DNA of 64,000 nt from Clavelina lepadiformis (taxonomy: Eukaryota; Chordata; Ascidiacea; Aplousobranchia; Clavelinidae): the NCBI RefSeq assembly GCF_947623445.1, contig NC_135244.1, forward strand, positions 5,766,001 through 5,830,000. The letters run 5' to 3'. The notes under the pieces are model-generated. The model saw only the letters and a list, made by a program, of their open reading frames with translations. It had not been told where the DNA came from and searched no databases. Shown piece after piece: positions 60,801 through 64,000 of this stretch. Position 1 is the stretch's first letter; each line of letters begins with the position of its first letter. Both the position numbers and the translations under genes were made by a program.

Positions 60801-63190
60801 TGAGAAACCATCATTGAGCTCAAGCAGAGCAAAAAATTTCCTCATTCAAAGGATAAATAGTCCGATACCATATCAGACCAAAAAAATTTCCTACAAGTAA
60901 AACAAATAGTTGAAGTACAGTAAGCACCTTCTACTTTGATTATGAAAGGCTTGATTGGAAGTGGATTGATGAGAGGGTCGAGGAAAACGACGTTAGACCG
61001 AGAAAGTCCAGGAAGTCGAACATCAAACATCATCGAGGTCTGGAAAAGAACAAACGAGATTGAATTTAAGCACAATATTGGGGCAAATGCATAGATAAAA
61101 AGATAATAAATATAAACAGCCCTCAGACCAGTAAGTGAATAAGTAAGTTTGATCCTTTCATTGTTGATAAGTATTTATATTAGCATTGTTTAAATCAACT
61201 GAAATCAATCAAGGACAGACAACTGCACACATGTAAAGATTGAAACCAAAATATTTATGACTATTTCAGATAAGCAACTACGAAACCACAAAATCAAGGC
61301 AACTTGTCAGACAAGAACAAAACCAGCCACACCAACTAAACTTTACCACATACTTTTGAAACCTGATGATGTGCCACAATGAGATTATCAACCACACTGA
61401 ACTGGAAACGGCCAACCAAACCAAGACGTAAAATGAAAGATTTTCTTACAGGCTGATCTCTGCAAATTGAAATTGATAATCTTGGCACCGTCAAAACTTA
61501 CATAAAGAGTTCATTATCCAGGTCTAAAACTATGTAAAGTCTTATGACAAAATTATTTCATCTCATGCATTAATGAGTAAATTACAGCACCTTACCTGCT
61601 TAGTATATACAAATCAAGAAGACATTTCTCATTTGTATTTGGTGCCGGTTGACGTAATACTGCTGCGTAAAGTGCATTGTACCTGGTCACAACAATAACA
61701 TCTTTAGAAAAAAACTAATAATATTTAAGCCTAATATATTTCACTGCGTATATATCATATACCATATGTGATAATAGACGAACTGCAAAATATTTGCAAT
61801 ACCAGTAGCTACCTTAACAGATTTCAATAAATGTTAGAATTGCAGAAATCACACGTCCTGAGAAAATGACACTTACAAACTTAATAGGCTCACATCTCTT
61901 TCAATGAGACAGGTATTCGAAACTTTTGGAGTGTCTACTTCAAATTTTTGAAGCTTAGTAATTTGACAGTTCTAAAAAATAAAATAAAGTTATGTTAAAG
62001 ACACAAATTATTGGACCATAACTTCATAAAATTAATATATATCATTTCTTTCATTCCTATGATCAACAACAAGTTATAAAGAAGAACCACATATTACCTT
62101 AAAAGAGAATGGGACCATGAGATTTTTTGAGGAAAAGGCCATTAAAACCACGGAGTCAGACTGCAAAGTTACAAAATTTCTTTGAACGGTGCACATTTAT
62201 TGGTAAAACTAAAAATCTTAATTTTTAACATTGCTTACCGAAAATACTGACCAATTGATTGACAAGGTATGACTTTTGATCAATTTTAAAAACCTTTTCT
62301 CAGTATTGACCTGCAAAAGTTGATAAATAGCTTAGAACTGCTTAATTTTTATCTATGTTCTAGGCATCAATTACATGTTCTACCAATGCTCATTTTCATT
62401 AGCCAACCAAACTATTATCACCAAGAGCCAAACACCTACAAGTGCAGTACTTTCAATAAAAGGTAAAACCTGATAGAATTCTATTCCCAACGCTGTCACA
62501 AACACCACTTCACTGTCACTGATCCAATGAAATGTTAAGATCTTGTTTGTTTTTCCCTAAAATTTTAACTAAACGTTAACAAACTAGCAAGTTAATATTA
62601 CAATAACCATTGAAAACAAAATATTCTTAATTGCACCAATGAATGACCTTGCATGTCTGTGAATATTCGATTGGGTCCAGGATGCCATCAACAAAGTTAG
62701 AAAAATCCTACAATAAAAGTGATATAAGTTAATGATAGTAATATTCTTCAATGAATATATACCTAACCTTAAAATAGTTTCCAAATGTAAAGACATAATT
62801 TTATTCCAACTTACCACACATCTTTCACTTCTCTGTAAAGCAAGAACTCTGTGGTGATACGAAAACTTTACAGATATCAACGGTCCCCTGTCCTTCATGT
62901 CAAATGTAAGGGCTATTTTGTCTGTTGGTCCTTTCACAACTACATTGGTGGTTCCAGCTACAACAGATTTCACAGCAAAAATCTGAAAAGAATTTTCAAG
63001 GTAAGTAGTGGAAGTGGTAATGCTCATATAGTTAGAGTAACTTTGGTGACAAAACAGATCGTTTCTTCGATCGCATGACAATTGCAAATACCTGCTGGTT
63101 AACTTCATCGAAGAACACATTGGTGACCATACTGACAGGATCAAATCGAACTGGGTTCTTGCCCAGTTCAAAATAGTAAGCACTTGTCAT
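57866..63190 (-). CDS. RMC1: RMC1 (regulator of MON1-CCZ1), complete
   Basis: Nineteen exons with matching phases encode about 642 residues (human 657): 63190-63092, 62982-62815, 62707-62648, 62556-62470, 62310-62239, 62160-62098, 61971-61877, 61682-61596, 61459-61363, 61039-60928, 60490-60437, 60197-60085, 59847-59787, 59647-59541, 59465-59277, 59070-58897, 58515-58462, 58250-58085, 57936-57866. The protein is the third subunit of metazoan Mon1-Ccz1, the exchange factor that loads Rab7 on late endosomes and autophagosomes. The N-terminal beta-propeller starts YYFELGKNPVRFDP ... NVFFDEVNQQ and continues with the NVVVKGPTD block. The alpha-helical Mic1 region has VVLDQNDVFTQILEPF, QQFLHHKVIRDSKLVACHL, IEVMLSKQM and ILPALRFIRHVG. 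The ATG at 63190 matches the family N-terminus; the in-frame codons above it do not. Confident. Confidence 0.95.
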
Positions 63191-63762
63191 TCTTTTCTTC
63201 TGGTTTTGACATACGTTCAACTCATTTTTATAAGCGGCATATGTGGATTTTGTCATGTACCAACTGCATAATGCCTTATACAAAAAATTCTATGTAGAGG
63301 TAACAGGACAGCATTACTACATGAAGGATGTTTTTGCAAAGCACATGTGCTAATGTTTAATCACTGCAGTGCGTCAAAGCGATAAATTTGTGCTGAGCAG
63401 TTAAAGCAAAAAGTAATATGTTAGGATTTTTTTGTATTTACAACTTCTTCATTCTGGCCTTAAAATATGAGAGTACAGACAGTGGCACTTACTACTTTTA
63501 TACAATGTACAGAAAACATCACATGACAAGATCAAATCAGCAATCATTGTCTTTTAAAAACACTAGGGAAAATAACATTGTAACCAAACCCTTTTTCATT
63601 CTGCTGTTAATATACAATAAAGACTGCAGGTTAACCAAGACAAATTTAGAATCAAAAACAACAGGATTAAATCTTAAATGCCAATTACAATGCATGCAAG
63701 ATTTTACATAACACAAAACAAAATGACAAAAATACAATAAGGCTTAGTTATCAATATAAAAA
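63191..63762. other. Spacer between RMC1 and the next minus-strand gene
   Basis: 572 bases with no supported coding sequence. It would hold the 3' UTR of the upstream gene and the RMC1 promoter or 5' leader. The gap is longer than typical for ascidian trans-spliced operons, so separate transcription is more likely. Confidence 0.5.
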
Positions 63763-64000
63763 TTACCAGGAACTAAAATCATTTAGTTCAGTTCCCAGTT
63801 TCACTTTTCTCTTTTTAGTGTTAGGTTCACTTTCTTGCACATTCTTACTTGCAATGCTTGTGTTTATATATTTGCCGACTCCACTTTTGTAAACTTTTGG
63901 CTTGGCTGCAGCTTTTTTTGCAAGGCGCTTTTGCTCCTCTTCTTTTTCACGAGCAGCAATTTCATCTTTCCGAAGCTGGGCAAGCAGTTCATCTGCTTCC
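63763..64000 (-). CDS. Lysine-rich C-terminus of an unrecognised gene (partial)
   Basis: An open frame enters from the right edge and ends at TAA (63765-63763), giving 78 residues. It begins in a charged coiled-coil-like helix (ELLAQLRKDEIAAREKEEEQ), passes an Ala/Lys stretch (RLAKKAAAKPKVYKSG), then VGKYINTSIASK and a basic TKKRKVKLG that resembles a monopartite nuclear localisation signal, and ends FSSW. It suggests a nuclear protein. I do not recognise the family; most of the gene lies outside the window. Confidence 0.7.
   Translation of the reverse strand, partial: EADELLAQLRKDEIAAREKEEEQKRLAKKAAAKPKVYKSGVGKYINTSIASKNVQESEPNTKKRKVKLGTELNDFSSW

Noticed and set aside
62584..63183. 199-codon minus-strand frame
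   Set aside because: It reads through an RMC1 intron and changes frame relative to the first exon; only its middle part is the real second exon.

Overview
This window is nuclear DNA of a compact, AT-rich, intron-dense metazoan, most likely an ascidian of the genus Ciona. The evidence is a chordate-type huntingtin gene with no polyglutamine or proline-rich tract, packed into about 24 kb with 61 short exons, plus an apparent trans-splice acceptor just before its start codon and many small hAT-type transposons. The species cannot be fixed from the sequence alone. No bacterial-style operon, CRISPR array, rRNA or canonical tRNA was seen.

Layout, left to right. 1-1517 (+): the last three exons of a PAP2-family lipid phosphatase of the PLPP4/5 type, with a hAT MITE in its last intron. 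1518-7406: gene-poor spacer with a 190-bp fold-back element. 7407-31108 (+): complete huntingtin, about 2,849 residues, with conserved exon phases throughout; its 3' UTR continues to about 32.0 kb. 32.1-46.4 kb (-): a cluster of related UBA-domain genes. Gene B (42.1-46.4 kb) has an IAP-like UBA plus a C-terminal RING but no visible BIR. Gene A (35.5-37.0 kb) is a UBA-only protein with repeated Tyr/Phe-Pro-Pro motifs. Copy C (32.1-32.6 kb) is a fragmentary third member converging on the huntingtin 3' end. 49.8-51.4 kb (-): a rolling-stone-like multispan membrane protein. 57.9-63.2 kb (-): a complete 19-exon RMC1, a subunit of the Mon1-Ccz1 Rab7 exchange-factor complex. 63.8-64.0 kb (-): the lysine-rich C-terminus of an unrecognised gene.

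Mobile DNA explains much of the rest: a nearly whole 1.74-kb hAT element whose transposase has one in-frame stop (53.4-55.1 kb), a deleted relative of it carrying another MITE inside (39.8-40.7 kb), an internally deleted mariner in an intron of gene B (42.7-43.6 kb), and several hAT MITEs with recognisable 8-bp target duplications.

Huntingtin (scaffold, vesicle transport and selective autophagy) and RMC1 (late endosome and autophagy) act in related cell biology, but nothing here suggests they are co-regulated. The most novel-looking locus is the UBA/YPP gene cluster: one member keeps a RING ligase module and its neighbours lack it while sharing the same UBA-splitting phase-2 intron. All exon models were derived by hand from splice consensus, phase and remembered family similarity; no database search or transcript data was available.
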